NCBI GenBank assembly: GCA_030248225.1
Contig: JASANE010003495.1
Span: forward strand, 102,728 to 166,727
DNA: 64,000 nucleotides
DNA from: Trileptium ribeirensis
Taxonomy: Eukaryota; Nematoda; Enoplea; Enoplida; Thoracostomopsidae
Direction of reading: 5' to 3'
This document shows, piece after piece, positions 1 through 11,413 of this stretch. A program made the position numbers and the translations under genes. The notes under the pieces are model-generated. The model was not told the DNA's origin and ran no database searches. It saw only the letters and a list, made by a program, of their open reading frames with translations. Within the stretch, counting starts at the first letter, position 1. Each line of letters begins with the position of its first letter.

Positions 1-2630
1 CCGCTAGTTTTCTTTGCTTCCATGTTATTTAATGCGCTTTTGACCTGTTCCGCGGTTACCTACCTTTCGAGAGCACCACGTTGTTTAAAGGTGGTCTTCG
101 GAAAGTCCTCCGGCTGTCTTAGGAATTGGTCAAGCATGCCGCTTTTTACTGATTCAGGCCGGAATAATGCTGGTATATTTCGGATCTTACAGCAGCAAGA
201 CCGTCAAATATTTAACCTGTTTAGGATATTAAGGAATAAAAGGTCTCTGTTCCCAAAACTTCCTCAACAACGATTTTGCTGTTGGTAAAGACAACTTGTC
301 GTTTACAAAATTATTTAAATACGTAATATTGTGTTGATAACTTGTAGGTAATATAAAAACTATTTATTAATTCTAATTCAAATTTTAGATCTGTTTAGGT
401 AGCGTATGCGGCATTCCGGTTATAGTATCCCAACGGTTGAAACCTATGTACCCCACACAATATCAGGCACATTCTCGACAGCAGGCTGTCTTAGACACCC
501 CATATTTTTTATAATGTTTCAAGGGTAGCAGAGGCAGGGGTATTATCACTTTTCGGCGGTGTCAAGTACACCGCGTCGTCTTTGTAGTTTTACTGATGGT
601 CTACGGCATAATTTCATCAACGTGCATATGGTCTACAAACAAATGTCGAAATTTCACAGCAATAGAAGCAGAGGGCACAAGACGGATCAATTTTCTAAGT
701 CTACGTATAAAAATAATACCTAAAATGTGTTTCATTCGTAAATGTTAGTTTGGAAACTGCTATGGTAAATAAAGGATTAAAAAGCAACAAAATTCAATTG
801 ACCAATATACACCGCATTAGCTGTCATTTTTATTAACTAGTCTAAATTGGTAACTAAGGGTGTGTACAACACCGTAAACAAAGAAAGTAGTAGATAGGGT
901 GTGTAGTATAACCTCTGAAATGGATTTGCTGTATAAGTGTGACCCTGACAGTCTTCGTAGAAGGGCCGTGACCAGAGGAGCCAAACAGTGAGGACATTAC
1001 AATGTGAACGCCGTAATAATCGATTGGTCACTCAATATCGACATATATACTAAATCTTGCGCCTTCTGTATTCTACACTCGAAATTCTGTCGAGCCAAAT
1101 TTTGCTTTTTGACTTTAAACTTACTTAGCTTTATAGAATTTCTCAAAGCATGTTTAAAATTGTCCCAATGATCCATCAAATTAAAAAATAGTAAAAACAG
1201 AAAGCAATCATTCATATTATAGTCGAAAACGCCTGATTTACTAAGGAAAGTGGTATTTAATGTATAACATCCATGACCACATTCTAGAGCCCAGAGTGTC
1301 ATTTTTTCTAGAGCCCAGAGTGTCATTTTTACGCGAAATAATATGTGATCTGTCAAATTTCCGCTCCTGGCTGTGCACAGTGCACCCTCAGCTAGATTCA
1401 ACTTGGGTCGGGGATTTCGAATTGTAGAAGGAAATGTAATAATCCCTTTTATATAGATATATACTTATTTCCGTATACCTAATAAACAGCCAACAAATCT
1501 TCAATTCTGCCCAATTCGGCAAGACCAGCTTTTCTATCCACTGTCACACCATTTATGTCGAGTGTAATATCCTCCACCACATTAAAATCTCCGAATCAAG
1601 CTATTCCAACGCAAGTGTACCATTCAATTTAATTTACAGCGTCGAACAAATGTTTATAAAAACCAATGTGCTCATAGGATTAGGTGCAGTATAGACTCCG
1701 ACCCACAATAATGTAACTACGTTAACCCACATGGACAAACCAATTATAGTTCTCCCTCGGATTTAAAAACTATAGACAACCCATTCGCACATGAATTTCG
1801 GCTATGATGAAAACAAGCACGAATTTTGTCGTTTTCAGGTCAGTGTAAAATTTTTTTTTAATTTTATATGCCAATTCTCTCAAATATCTGAATATCGATA
1901 TTATTTTTAAAATGAGTTTTTTGAAGACATATTAAATCTAAATCTTATTTTTCAAAAAAAAAATTGACGCCCTTTCTAACATGCTTTATTTCATTGCAAT
2001 TAATCGTTGCAACTGATACAAAATCCAGTGAAGTTTATCATTGTAACTTATAAACCAAAAGTATGTGATCAGTCTCTTAATTGAGACTTTTGGGTTGTCG
2101 CCATCACGTGTTCGTTTCTCTCCTTTACTGAAATTCAGTACTCTCTTTCAAGGTCGTGGAACTTCGTTTTGATAATCGAGATGATTTGGCATTCAGTATG
2201 TCAAATATGTCGGCAAGTCTCCATTGATGTTGAAACAACCTGGAGCCTATGTGTCCCGTTTCAGTGCATTTTCATCGTCACATCTGAGACCACAAGATCA
2301 AGGACTAATTCCAGTATTACTCTCGACCAAGAGCCCGGATGTAACAAGTAGCTTTCTACGAAGTTCATGACATTGGCTATATTTTCCCCAGTTCCCAATA
2401 AAAATAAGCTCACCCACTGTGAGTGTGTAATGCATACGTGCTCCACACCATTTAATTTTTTACGCATACGCTTTGTTTTGACTGGATTATCTTCCACCAT
2501 AATGCCTTCGGCAAACTCGCTGTTTCCTGTCAACCGGATCTCCATACTCAAACAAAGTTTTCTACCTTGTAAAAAGCTTCGTTTCAGATAATAATGAGGT
2601 TGGGTTGCATAAAAGTTTGACATGTAACTG
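1..2630 (-). pseudogene. Decayed LINE ORF2 (L1/Tx1-like), endonuclease to start of reverse transcriptase
   Basis: Minus-strand remains of a non-LTR retrotransposon polyprotein, running off the left edge. In order along the minus strand: an APE-type endonuclease stretch near 1490-1780 with the motif GDFNVVEDITLDINGVTV (about 1547-1600), the usual G-D-F-N catalytic signature; a linker near 1090-1300 with CYTLNTTFLS and a downstream run of basic residues, as found between endonuclease and RT in L1/Tx1 elements; and the start of the RT region at 3-160, with VTAEQVKSALNNMEAKK, equivalent to the 'E...AL..M...K.PG' block. Stop codons and frame changes interrupt all of it. The open stretch at 2261-2623 lies where the start of ORF2 should be but I do not recognise it. 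Clade assignment is by pattern only. Confidence 0.65.
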
Positions 2631-2859
2631 TTCTTCGAATACTTCCAATGAAAGACATAGGATTGTCATCTTGCTTTACCTTACGATAACCTTCGAAATT
2701 TGCATATTCTTTAATGCCAGCGGCAACTTCCGGTAACTTGCTCTCGAAGGACTAACCGACGGGTTCCGCACATGCTGATGCCCTGACTTTATTAGTGTCA
2801 TAACGTAGTTACGTAGTAATTCAATATACTGTTTATCCGGCGTATCTCATTAAATTCCA

Positions 2860-3530
2860 CATTATTGTGATTTATTAATTGCTCCTCGGTGACGATGGAA
2901 AAACAGGACACGCCGTCCAAATATGTCCATACTGGTTACAAGTTTTTCAGTATGTCAGGGTGCTTAAAGCACATCGTCATGAAACTGCGCCGGGAATTTG
3001 TGTGGTCCAATCGAAGGACAGGCGGTATTACCTGATCCTTCTTCAGCTGCACACAGAAGCTTCTTCCTCGGAAGTCCACCATCGTCCATTTTATAAAACG
3101 GCCCAGTTGCACTGCAATTAATCCGTCGTTCTTAAAGTGTTCACGTAATCTGTCATCAGGTACCTCAGACGGCAACCCCAAGAATGTGCTACGTTTTATT
3201 GAGAAAATGTTACGCTTCCAATGTCTCCAGCGTTACTTTAGCGTCCAGAACCTTCATTTTTTGTCTAAAAAATTACCATGAAACCTGCTTTTATTTACCA
3301 TGTGGATGTCAGTGACTGCTTTGAGGATAGTCTCCGGTGGAAGCTTGACGAGGCTCAAATTTCGGAGGTCGTTGATGTACAGGTTCGTGGCTGGAAGACA
3401 CCTAACAATCACTTCACAAAAATTTCGCATGTGCTGGCTTCTGCAGGATTGCATGCTATTAGATCGGAATAGACATATGTAATTCAGAAAAAAATTTCTT
3501 TTGGTGGACCGTCGATGCCACAACCTTCAG
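2860..3530 (-). pseudogene. Decayed LINE ORF1-like segment
   Basis: Minus-strand open stretches at 3254-3523 and 2936-3181 read as one decayed protein with a frame break near 3200. The second part has LGLPSEVPDDRLREHF and a following RFIKWTMVDFRGRSF, which looks like an RNA-binding (RRM-like) ORF1 segment of a LINE. It lies directly upstream, in the element's sense, of the endonuclease/RT remains, so both probably belong to one copy. Not intact. Confidence 0.45.
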
Positions 3531-4259
3531 ATTTGACATAGCCAAAACTCGTAAAATAAAAAACTAGGGGACTATATCTTTGCGGAAAAATAGTATAACG
3601 GATTACCATTTTTTTTCAATAAACCTGTGGGTTTGATATAAATATTGTGTATTTTTCTACAATTTAGTACTGCAAATGTCCTACGGTAGTTTAGAACATT
3701 ATACGTAATAAGTTCACGCTGTTCTGTAAAGGTATAATACATCTGTGGACCATGACGGCAAATGCCACTTATAGCTACGCCGTTTGCTGAATGCAGTACA
3801 CATGCTAAACAAGGTGCTGAAAAGGCTTTAAATGCATATGTAAAACTTGAAAAGATCATCTTTCTCGTTGGAGACCCTGAGCGCATTATAAGCTGAGGTA
3901 TACAACACAATTATTCATTATGTTCAGTAAATCCTCAAAGATTATTAACCAGTTCTAGCCTTTTATAAAAGACCAAATTAACGAATGCGAATATCTGACA
4001 ATATATTCACTGCCAAACTGCAAATTTCCAACCTTCTACAGTGTCCTAAAATATTAGATATCGAACTTATCAAAGCTATAAAAGAACGAGACCACCGTAT
4101 ATAAATCTTTAAACCTATCTTTCACGTACAACAATTTGAAATTGAGCATCTACCCTGCACTCGGCCGCCAGCTACCACTAGGCCCATATTGCGAAGTAAA
4201 ATAAACATAGAAGCTAATAAACGAAGCAAAAAGTCTCACGAGCAGCCGTCATAACATTC
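3531..4259. other. Gene-less spacer
   Basis: AT-rich. A 112-codon minus-strand open frame (3572-3910) has no recognisable domain and no convincing splice sites. Nothing else is supported here. Confidence 0.4.
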
Positions 4260-4690
4260 CTCCTGTAATGACAGCGGTGAGGAAAGAAAGCGACAGTCGT
4301 CGACTTAATGTTTTCGGGATGTTGTGCCACCGCCTTATCTTTTGCGTTTCAGCTCGAGATCATATTCCTAACGAGGAAATTCGACGGCGGTGCCAGACAA
4401 TGCACACAGTAGGCGAAACAGTAAAGCGATGTCGTCTTACCTGGCTTGGTCATGTGCTGCTCATACCTGGCCGGATCCCTAACAAAATACTTTTTTCACC
4501 ACCTGCCGATTGGAAGCGACCATGAGGACGAGCATTCGAGAGGTGTGGATGAGCTGTCAAGCGCGAGATGGAGTCCGCTTCCGGTGACTTTCCATGGCGT
4601 AGATGGTAACACGGTGCTTTCACTGTAATGGCGTTCATGGCTGCCGATCATTACGAATGACGAGCTCAGTTCAGATAGTGATGGCGTCCG
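4260..4690 (+). pseudogene. RTE-type LINE, 3' terminal fragment
   Basis: Plus-strand reading gives ESDSRRLNVFGMLCHRLIF followed by CRLTWLGHVLLIPGRIPNK. This is the C-terminal block ('...RRL.VFDHRCLR...' then 'RL.WLGHVLR.P..R') that ends the polyprotein of RTE-like elements abundant in flatworms. A frame break follows near 4520, and a degenerate tail continues to about 4690. The fragment is 5'-truncated, as is usual for LINE insertions. Confidence 0.6.
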
Positions 4691-5288
4691 CATCGGCGTG
4701 GTCCATTAGGATATATACATATATATTTTTGATATGTATGTTGGAATATAAATATATATTATAAATCGAATAAACCATACTTTATAGCGCCACGGATTGC
4801 GGCCCCAAAACCATGCTGGTGACATGCCCCAAACCATATCATCGCGGCTCTTATAAAAACCAGTGTAAATTACACACATATATTACTTGCATTACTCCAA
4901 ATTAGAAACTCAAACCCAAATTTGTCTAAAATGTTAGAGTTATAAAATCGTAGTTTAACGAGTTACTCATTACTGGTTACTTGAACTACTCACTTGCCAG
5001 CGACCCACGTTGACCCACCGAAAATTCTCAGAAATTTGACCCGTGGCTGACCCGCGGGTCATACTTTCAACCTATGGGGCACATTGCATGACCACATTGT
5101 AATATATCGATTTTGGTTGATAGGATGAGAAAGGGATTAATAATACCACAATTTAAATGTTACAACAACGACCTACAGTTGTTATAACATTGTGTATGGA
5201 AACACCTTAACAGTAATGTTGCGCGAAAATAGGAGAAAGCGAAAAAAATTTTTAACGGTCACTCATGTTCTTTAAATTTTTTAATGCC
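4691..5288. other. Gene-less spacer
   Basis: Contains short TA-rich runs near 4707-4760. No coding or repeat signal I can support. Confidence 0.4.
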
Positions 5289-5484
5289 ACAATTTTTTTT
5301 TGTCTAGCATGGTTGGAGCCGCAAGTGGCGTCCTCGCAATCGGACATCTTCGCACGTATGCCACTCAATTTACCGACGCCGGATGAATAGATGGGCTGAT
5401 GGATGAGCAGCCTTCTTCTGGATTCGAACACACGACCTTGCAATAGATAGCCCAACGATCTGTCGATTAAGCTACTAGCAGCCC
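5289..5484 (-). mobile_element. Candidate tRNA-derived SINE
   Basis: Read on the minus strand from 5484 there is an A-box-like TAGCTTAATCG (near 5464-5474) and, about 40 nt later, a B-box-like TGTTCGAATCC (around 5420-5430). This is the internal RNA polymerase III promoter spacing of a tRNA. The tRNA-like head is followed by a body of about 120 nt and an A-rich run (complement of the T run at 5290-5300), as in a SINE tail. No clean cloverleaf forms, so it is not called a functional tRNA. Confidence 0.5.
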
Positions 5485-5789
5485 AATCGTTAGATTAAGC
5501 TGTTACATCACGCACATTTATATATCTATTAACGTATCTATATCCATTTACATCAAATTTGAATCTCAGAGCTTTTCTAGTGAGCTCAGCCGAGAGAAAT
5601 TGGCAACGAGGCGAGCCGGAAATTGAACGTTCCGAGCCGAGCCAGGTAAAAAAACTGGAGCTGAGTCTGGCCTTACCCTATGAGATGCTATTTAAAATAT
5701 ATTTTAGAGTACTTAACCAAAGCGCGACAGACCACAACATCTTGTTTTTATAAATTACGACAATTTCTGGTCGGCAATTTTATTATTTT
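5485..5789 (+). other. Upstream region of the F-box gene
   Basis: About 300 nt between the SINE and the F-box gene. No TATA box at a convincing spacing. If the gene is trans-spliced, this would be outron sequence. Confidence 0.3.
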
Positions 5790-5791
5790 AG
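5778..5791 (+). promoter_or_regulatory. Splice acceptor just upstream of F-box start codon (possible SL trans-splice site)
   Basis: A pyrimidine-rich tract ending TTTTATTATTTTAG lies 8 nt before the ATG at 5800. An acceptor this close to the start with no obvious upstream exon fits spliced-leader addition; a short 5'-UTR intron is the alternative. Confidence 0.45.
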
Positions 5792-5799
5792 CTAGAACA

Positions 5800-6031
5800 A
5801 TGTCAATAAATAAGCTTCCGGATGAGTTATTAATTAAAATTTTCGAGTATGTAAGCGTTGGTCGACGTCTGCGACTGGAGTCGGTATGTGACCGATGGTA
5901 TAATTTGATGCCATATGATGATATCGTTGAAGTCGATCTTGTTCAGTGTCTTCACGGCGACAGCAACTGGGATAAACTAGATTATTTTCCTGCGACCGAT
6001 GGACTACCAGAACTCGCTGAACGCGGTGCAA
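5800..6031 (+). CDS. F-box gene exon 1 (F-box domain)
   Basis: 232 nt, encoding the F-box and a short linker ending ...LPELAERGA. Donor is GCAA|GTAAGT at 6031/6032, phase 1. Confidence 0.88.
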
Positions 6032-9000
6032 GTAAGTGTTATACAACTGGAAACCGCTTCTATTATAATATTTACGCCTGATTTAGGATCATATAGAATA
6101 GAACAGCATACAATACTTGGTGGAAGCACAAACATTATAATGTTTTGCCTTTTAGTTTAGTTAGACCTATAAAAGCAATACCAGTGCTCCACTAAATTTT
6201 GGTGGACAACTACTGAAACTAGCTTTTTGCAAACAATTATGTTCTAATGCAATCACGTCTTGGAAGTTTCGGAACATCGATATAGTGTTAAAAGTATAAC
6301 TCAAATCAGAATGTAATTGATACTGTTAACTTTGAATCTTGTATATAATATGGTTAGCAATTTTTGTGATATGAATGAATCTGAATGTATCGCGGACAAT
6401 ATATGGCAGATTATAACTATAAGTCGGTGAGTAAATTCTATGATAATACAATAGGTTCTCGCCAGAGAAGAAAAAGCACTACAAAATTGCCTGAGTTAGA
6501 TTTTAATTCAGCGGTTTAAGTTAAATTCCTTTGAGTTCAAACTAACTCAGGTTGAGTTCATCGGTAACTCTGTGTCCTAGGTTAATCATTCTAATGCGAG
6601 GTAGATGGAACTCAGGATGTCTGAGTGAGGTAAAACTAACTCACGCAGAGCGTTAAAACTCTGATTTTCTAACATTTTTCCAATTCATTCTGACCTAAAT
6701 TAAGTCAGTTTGAGATAGAATTGTATATAACTCATCAAGCCTGAGTTAAGTTGTAATGCAGCACTCTGAGTTAGTCGAACTCGTTCTGAAATAGTCCGAT
6801 CCGGTTTCAGACGTCTGAAACTACATAACTCAAGCTGAGTTAAAATTAATTCAACAAATTTGCAGTGAGCGACAAATATTGTTAGGAATATGTGGAACTT
6901 CTAAAACTCAATCATTATCTCAGCGTTTATCCTATCGTAGCCTTACTCGTGGTGTGCATCGTTGATAAGTGCATCCAGTGGACGATTTGTCATGCCGCCA
7001 ACACTCAGTGCCGGGGCGGACGGTAGAACCCCGTCACCAATCTCGAACTGCCTCTGCCTGGCTCAAGATATACTTATGTGATAATTGATTCCATCTATAC
7101 TGCGCAACCTTAACGAAAGTAACTAGTATCTCAAATAAGAAACAGAATAAATATAGCTTTTTTCAGTACTACAAGTAAAACTCAATATTTTGACAGTTTC
7201 ATATAATTTTGAATGTTTTCCTATAAGAATCAGCAGGCAACGGTGACAGACAAAATTATAGACTATATCTAAATGGCAGACGACGTTAACGTTGGAAGTT
7301 AGGGTCTTGTGATCGCGTAACTAAATTAAGTCTGATACTAGTAAAGCTCGCTTGCGAGCCAGAATTCGAGTGGTGAGAACAATCCCCCGATGCAGAAGTG
7401 TGAAAAATATTTGCCACACAATATTTTTGACGCTCGCAATGAGCTTGTGGGCCCAGAAAACCCCTTATCCGACACTAAAATCACAATAAACATAGATTCA
7501 GGTGCTTTTCCCACGACTTCTCACCAAAAATTTTGAAAACGTCATTTTTTCTGCCAAGTATGAACCAGAAGTGTAAAAAATTCCGAAAACGTCATTTTTT
7601 ATGCCAATTATGAACCAGAAGTGTAAAAAATATTTGGCCAACAATATTTTTAACACTTGCAATGAGTTTATCTGCCCAGAAAACCCCACATAAGACACTA
7701 AAAGCAACAAAAAACGCACATTAAGGTGCATTTCCCACGACTTTTCACCAAATATGAAATTTGGCTCCAAGTATAAGCTTATTGACTCCAGATTGGGAAG
7801 TAGTTGAAAAACTTGTTATATATCATTGGAAAGCCCCTTTAAAGCTACGTGGAATAGGCCTATTAGTTTGCGGATATCTCGTTTACTTATTGAGAAAATT
7901 CGCAAAAACTGGAGGAGGTGCCCGAAAAATGGGCCAAAAAGACGTCATTTTGCCCCATAACTTTTCCCACGGGAAAAAATTCAAAAATCGGGCCCCGTCA
8001 CTACACATAAATCGAGCATTGCGGTTCGAGTGAGCTATGTTGCATCAAAATTCGCCCAACCGTTATCGAGATCCAGGTGCGACAGACACACAGACAGGAC
8101 CTGCTCAACCCCCAGAGCCAAAATTGCAAATTCCAGTTCCACTCGAATTCAATTATATAATATAGATCAGTGCTTCTAAAAAGGCGCACAAGTACCCTGT
8201 ATAATTTGGTAGCTTAATCTGTAGAAGCATTTCAAAATAACTAGTGAAGCTCGCTTGCGAGCCAGAATTCGAGTGGTGAGAACAATTCCCCGAAGCAGAA
8301 GTGTGAAAAATATTTGCCACACAATATTTTTGACGCTCGCAATGAGCTTGTCGGCCCAAAAACCCCATATCCGACACTAAAACCAACAATAAACACAGAT
8401 TCACGTGCTTTTCCCACGACTTCTCACCAAAAATTTCGAAAAAGTCATTTTTTATGCCAAGTATGAACCAGGAGTGTAAAAAATATTTGTCCAATAATAT
8501 TTTTAACACTTGCAATGAGTTTATCTGCCAAGAAAGCCCCATATAAGACACTAAAAGCAACAAAAAACACACATTTAGGTGCATTTCCCACGACTTTTCA
8601 CCAAATATGAAATTTGTCGCCAACTATAAGCTTATAGACTCCAGATTGCGAAGTAGTCGAAAAACTTGTTATATATCATTGGAAAGCCCTGGTAAAGCTA
8701 CATGGAATAGGCATATTAGTTTGCGGATATATATATATCGTTTACTTATTGAGAAAATTCGCAAACACTGGAGGGGTGCCCGAAAAATGGGCCAAAATGA
8801 CGTCATTTTGCCCCATAACTTTTCCCACGGGAAAAAATTTAAAAATCGGGCTCCGTCACTACACCTAAATCGACATTCCAGAGCCAAGATTGAAAATTCT
8901 CCTTCCACTTGCTCGCGAGTGGAATGAGCTCGCTTCGCTCGCAAGTGCAATGTGCTCGCTTCGCTCGCTCATTCCACTCGAATTCAAATATAAATCGATA

Positions 9001-11413
9001 ACTATTAGCATCAAAAATGATCAATATTGACTCTTACTTTTAGAATTAGACATTGGTCCATATCTTAATTGTCCCAATTAATTACCATACTAAGTTTCTG
9101 TATTCACGATACAAAACCCTCACACGGTGTCAATCATACTCCAAATTGTTTATACGTGGAGCATTTATGAGTACACACTATGTGGTTAGTGCAAGCAAGA
9201 GTGCATTAGGGAAGAGTATGACACTTCCCTGCACTCATGTATTAGCCCGTGTTTGATGACGCGGGCGTGTCACAAATTGGGGGGTCAGGCCGAAAACGCC
9301 CGCGACATCAAACACGGGCTAATACATGAGTGCAGGGAAGTGTCATAATCTTCCCTAATGCACTCTTGATGCAAGCAATAATTTTTTGCGCTGTCCATTT
9401 ACAATGTGACGTTTGAGGTACAAAATAGTCTTAAAATGTTCATATTTAGTTTTTTTATAATTCTAGGCAGAAATAACTTGCCCTTAGTTCCCAAACTAGG
9501 GCGATGTTCTTAATTTGTACTTGGGCAAAGCATCAATCGTTTTCGCGTTTCGTGCGAGTTACTAGTACTACTTTCAAAATTTCGGCATGAGAATCTTTTA
9601 GAAGATAACGAAGAAGAATAAATTAAGAATAGAATTTGTAATTTCATTAATTAATTTTAAATTAGTAATTGCTAAATTACATCAGTTTCCATTCCGATAT
9701 AATTTTCGATATCGTAAGGCAGTTAGGTATCTTTTTTTGTTTAGTTTAATAACGTTCAACCTATGTTAGCTCAAGTTTATAAATAAATAGCTCTCACTTT
9801 CTGCGAATCTGAGGAAAAGAAATATACAATCGTGGAATATGATGCAATTACACTGTACGACCGACTACCAAAGGTGAGTGACAATGGAATTCACCTGCAA
9901 GCACGAAACTTGTTAATATATACATAGATTATCGGTAAAGGTGATATGGCGCATATTTATATTGCTCACATCAGCATTAGCCCACGGCCGTACCAAGGAA
10001 CAAAATTTAGGAAGAGCCTAGTAATTGCATATATACTACTGGCCGTTGTCTGTAACTTAACTAAAATATTTTGCGACTCATAGCCACAGATTTGGGGTGG
10101 CCGACCTAGATTATCTACGCCCCACTGGCTACATCTCTTATCAAATCTATCATTTCTATTATTGATTTTTAGATACCCTTCAAAAAGTCAAATTTGGCCA
10201 ACAGTATCTCTTGGTTACACCAAGTAGCATACAGATCCTTGCGTCAAGTTGTCGTCAACTTACACATTTGGATTTGTCGTTTTGTAAGCTAACCGATAGC
10301 ATTGTACCGGTCCTTAAACAACTAGCGACGCGCTTGATTAGCCTCAATCTTGGTAATACAGTATTTTGTCTTCGTGACCCTGAAGATCATGCTGAAAATA
10401 TGATCGACTTATTTTCATCGTTTACTCGACTTGAACAAATTAACCTACAAAAAACGAGTGTCTACAATTTTCCAGCTGTTGCAAAATTGCCAGCCAATAC
10501 GCTGCGAAGCTTAAACTTAAATAACTGTGGTCCGATGAAACCACGCTACTTAGTCGAATTCCTACAACGTCAACCTCGTTCGCTTGAAGAATTACGTCTT
10601 GCAGCATATATCGCTCTAAATTCGACAATCTTAAACACAATTTGTCAAACGATAACGCTTCGCACTTTGGAATTAAGTCATTTAGCGTTTAGCGATCTAA
10701 TTTCACATCGAACTCTTGGAGCCGATGGCCGGGTCGAACAACTTAATTTCGGTATCTTGGAGCGACTAGAAAATTTACAAGCTTTATACGTTCAATCATG
10801 TAATTATATTGATAGTCAAGCACTTCAACATATTTGTGTCGCTTGTCGTTCGCTCGAAACACTAAGTCTGGTCAATTGTAAAAATATCGATAACTATCGT
10901 TCATTGATCACTCTGCCTTCGCTCAAACATCTTTATATCGGTCCGACTGACAGGTTCGAAGACTTAGACATGATCACACTTGCTGCCGCAAATCGTACAC
11001 TTGAATCGTTTGTCGCCAAATCATGTCGTATAACAGGTGTCAGCGTTCAGGCGTTAGCAGATCATTGCGCTGAGACAATCCGGGAGGTCAATATATGTCA
11101 AGCTGAAAATATTGAAGACGATCCGGTAATTCAGCTAGTACGTCGGAGTCCACGTTTGACCAAGCTTGCCCTTCAAAGTTCTCAAATTACCGACGAAACT
11201 CTGCGAAATATCCGTTATACACCGTCGAAAGCGTTGCGAGAGCTTGATGTTAGCTTTTGTGTACAAATTGGCGATCCAGGTATCGAATCGCTAATTTCGT
11301 TCATGAAAAATTGTCGCTCACCAACCCCGATTACTGTTTTTGTTCATCAAACACGGGTTACGAAAGCTGTTTTAGAAAAGGCAAAAAAATTACCATTAAA
11401 TATAATATTCTAA
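5800..11413 (+). CDS. F-box/leucine-rich-repeat protein (FBXL-type SCF adaptor), two exons
   Basis: Exons 5800-6031 and 10173-11413 join in phase (1+2) to 1473 nt, giving 490 residues. The N-terminus is an F-box (about residues 5-40: LPDELLIKIFEYVSVG, then RLRLESVCDRWYNLMP), which binds Skp1. From about residue 80 to the end come imperfect leucine-rich repeats, such as LTHLDLSFCKLTDSIVPVL and LRELDVSFCVQIGDPGIESL, of the C-rich FBXL/AMN1 kind. The expected role, from family knowledge, is substrate recognition in an SCF E3 ubiquitin ligase; the substrate is unknown. Codon use is even, with no stops. The start is the first ATG of the F-box frame, 8 nt after a good acceptor. The last exon's 3' end has seeded a downstream satellite array. 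No vertebrate orthologue could be named. Confidence 0.88.
6488..6850. repeat. Cluster of GAGTTA/TAACTC motifs
   Basis: More than a dozen copies of CTGAGTTA, AACTCAG or near variants in both orientations within 360 nt, ending with CTGAGTTAAAATTAATTCAA, a near repeat of the opening GAGTTAGATTTTAATTCA. Possibly a non-autonomous element with subterminal repeats; no clear terminal inverted repeat or target duplication. Confidence 0.4.
7337..8160 (+). repeat. 0.8 kb dispersed repeat, copy 1
   Basis: Starts ACTAGTAAAGCTCGCTTGCG and ends near CCACTCGAATTCAA. GAATTCGAGTGG near the start is the inverse of CCACTCGAATTC at the end, giving a 12-bp inverted repeat. Internally an approximately 200-nt block occurs twice (about 7370-7560 and 7610-7760). 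No protein is encoded. It looks like a non-autonomous element. Confidence 0.65.
8240..8985 (+). repeat. 0.8 kb dispersed repeat, copy 2
   Basis: Direct-orientation copy of the repeat at 7337, offset 903 nt, with the same start and the same two internal blocks. Its 3' part has GCTCGCTTCGCTCGC-type inverted motifs before CCACTCGAATTCAA. Diverged from copy 1 by substitutions and small indels. Confidence 0.65.
9197..9367. mobile_element. Near-perfect palindromic (foldback) element
   Basis: Arms of about 70 nt (left from AAGAGTGCATTAGGGAAG, right ending CTTCCCTAATGCACTCTT) pair almost completely around a loop of roughly 30 nt near GTGTCACAAATTGGGGGG. TGCAAGCA flanks both sides and may be a target-site duplication. 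No coding capacity; a foldback MITE is the simplest reading. Confidence 0.65.
10173..11413 (+). CDS. F-box gene exon 2 (leucine-rich repeats, C-terminus)
   Basis: 1241 nt after acceptor ATTGATTTTTAG|AT; open to TAA at 11411-11413. It encodes residues 78-490. The first LRR reads LTHLDLSFCKLTDSIVPVL. The last about 50 codons (from GDPGIESLISFMKN) are the segment repeated downstream. Confidence 0.9.

Larger units (their letters stand above)
6032..10172 (+). other. F-box gene intron 1
   Basis: 4141 nt. It holds the GAGTTA-rich cluster (6488-6850), two copies of a 0.8 kb repeat (7337-8160, 8240-8985) and a palindromic element (9197-9367). The remainder, including 9370-10170, shows no coding signal. 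A donor-like CCAAAG|GTGAGT at 9875 has no matching in-frame exon. Confidence 0.8.

Noticed and set aside
3572..3910. 112-codon minus-strand open frame
   Set aside because: Composition is somewhat protein-like but there is no recognisable motif, start or splice support; it could be chance or a decayed element.
9790..9875. Possible extra F-box exon ending at CCAAAG|GTGAGT
   Set aside because: Exon 1 joins exon 2 directly in phase and in sense, and no good acceptor with a matching open frame precedes this donor.
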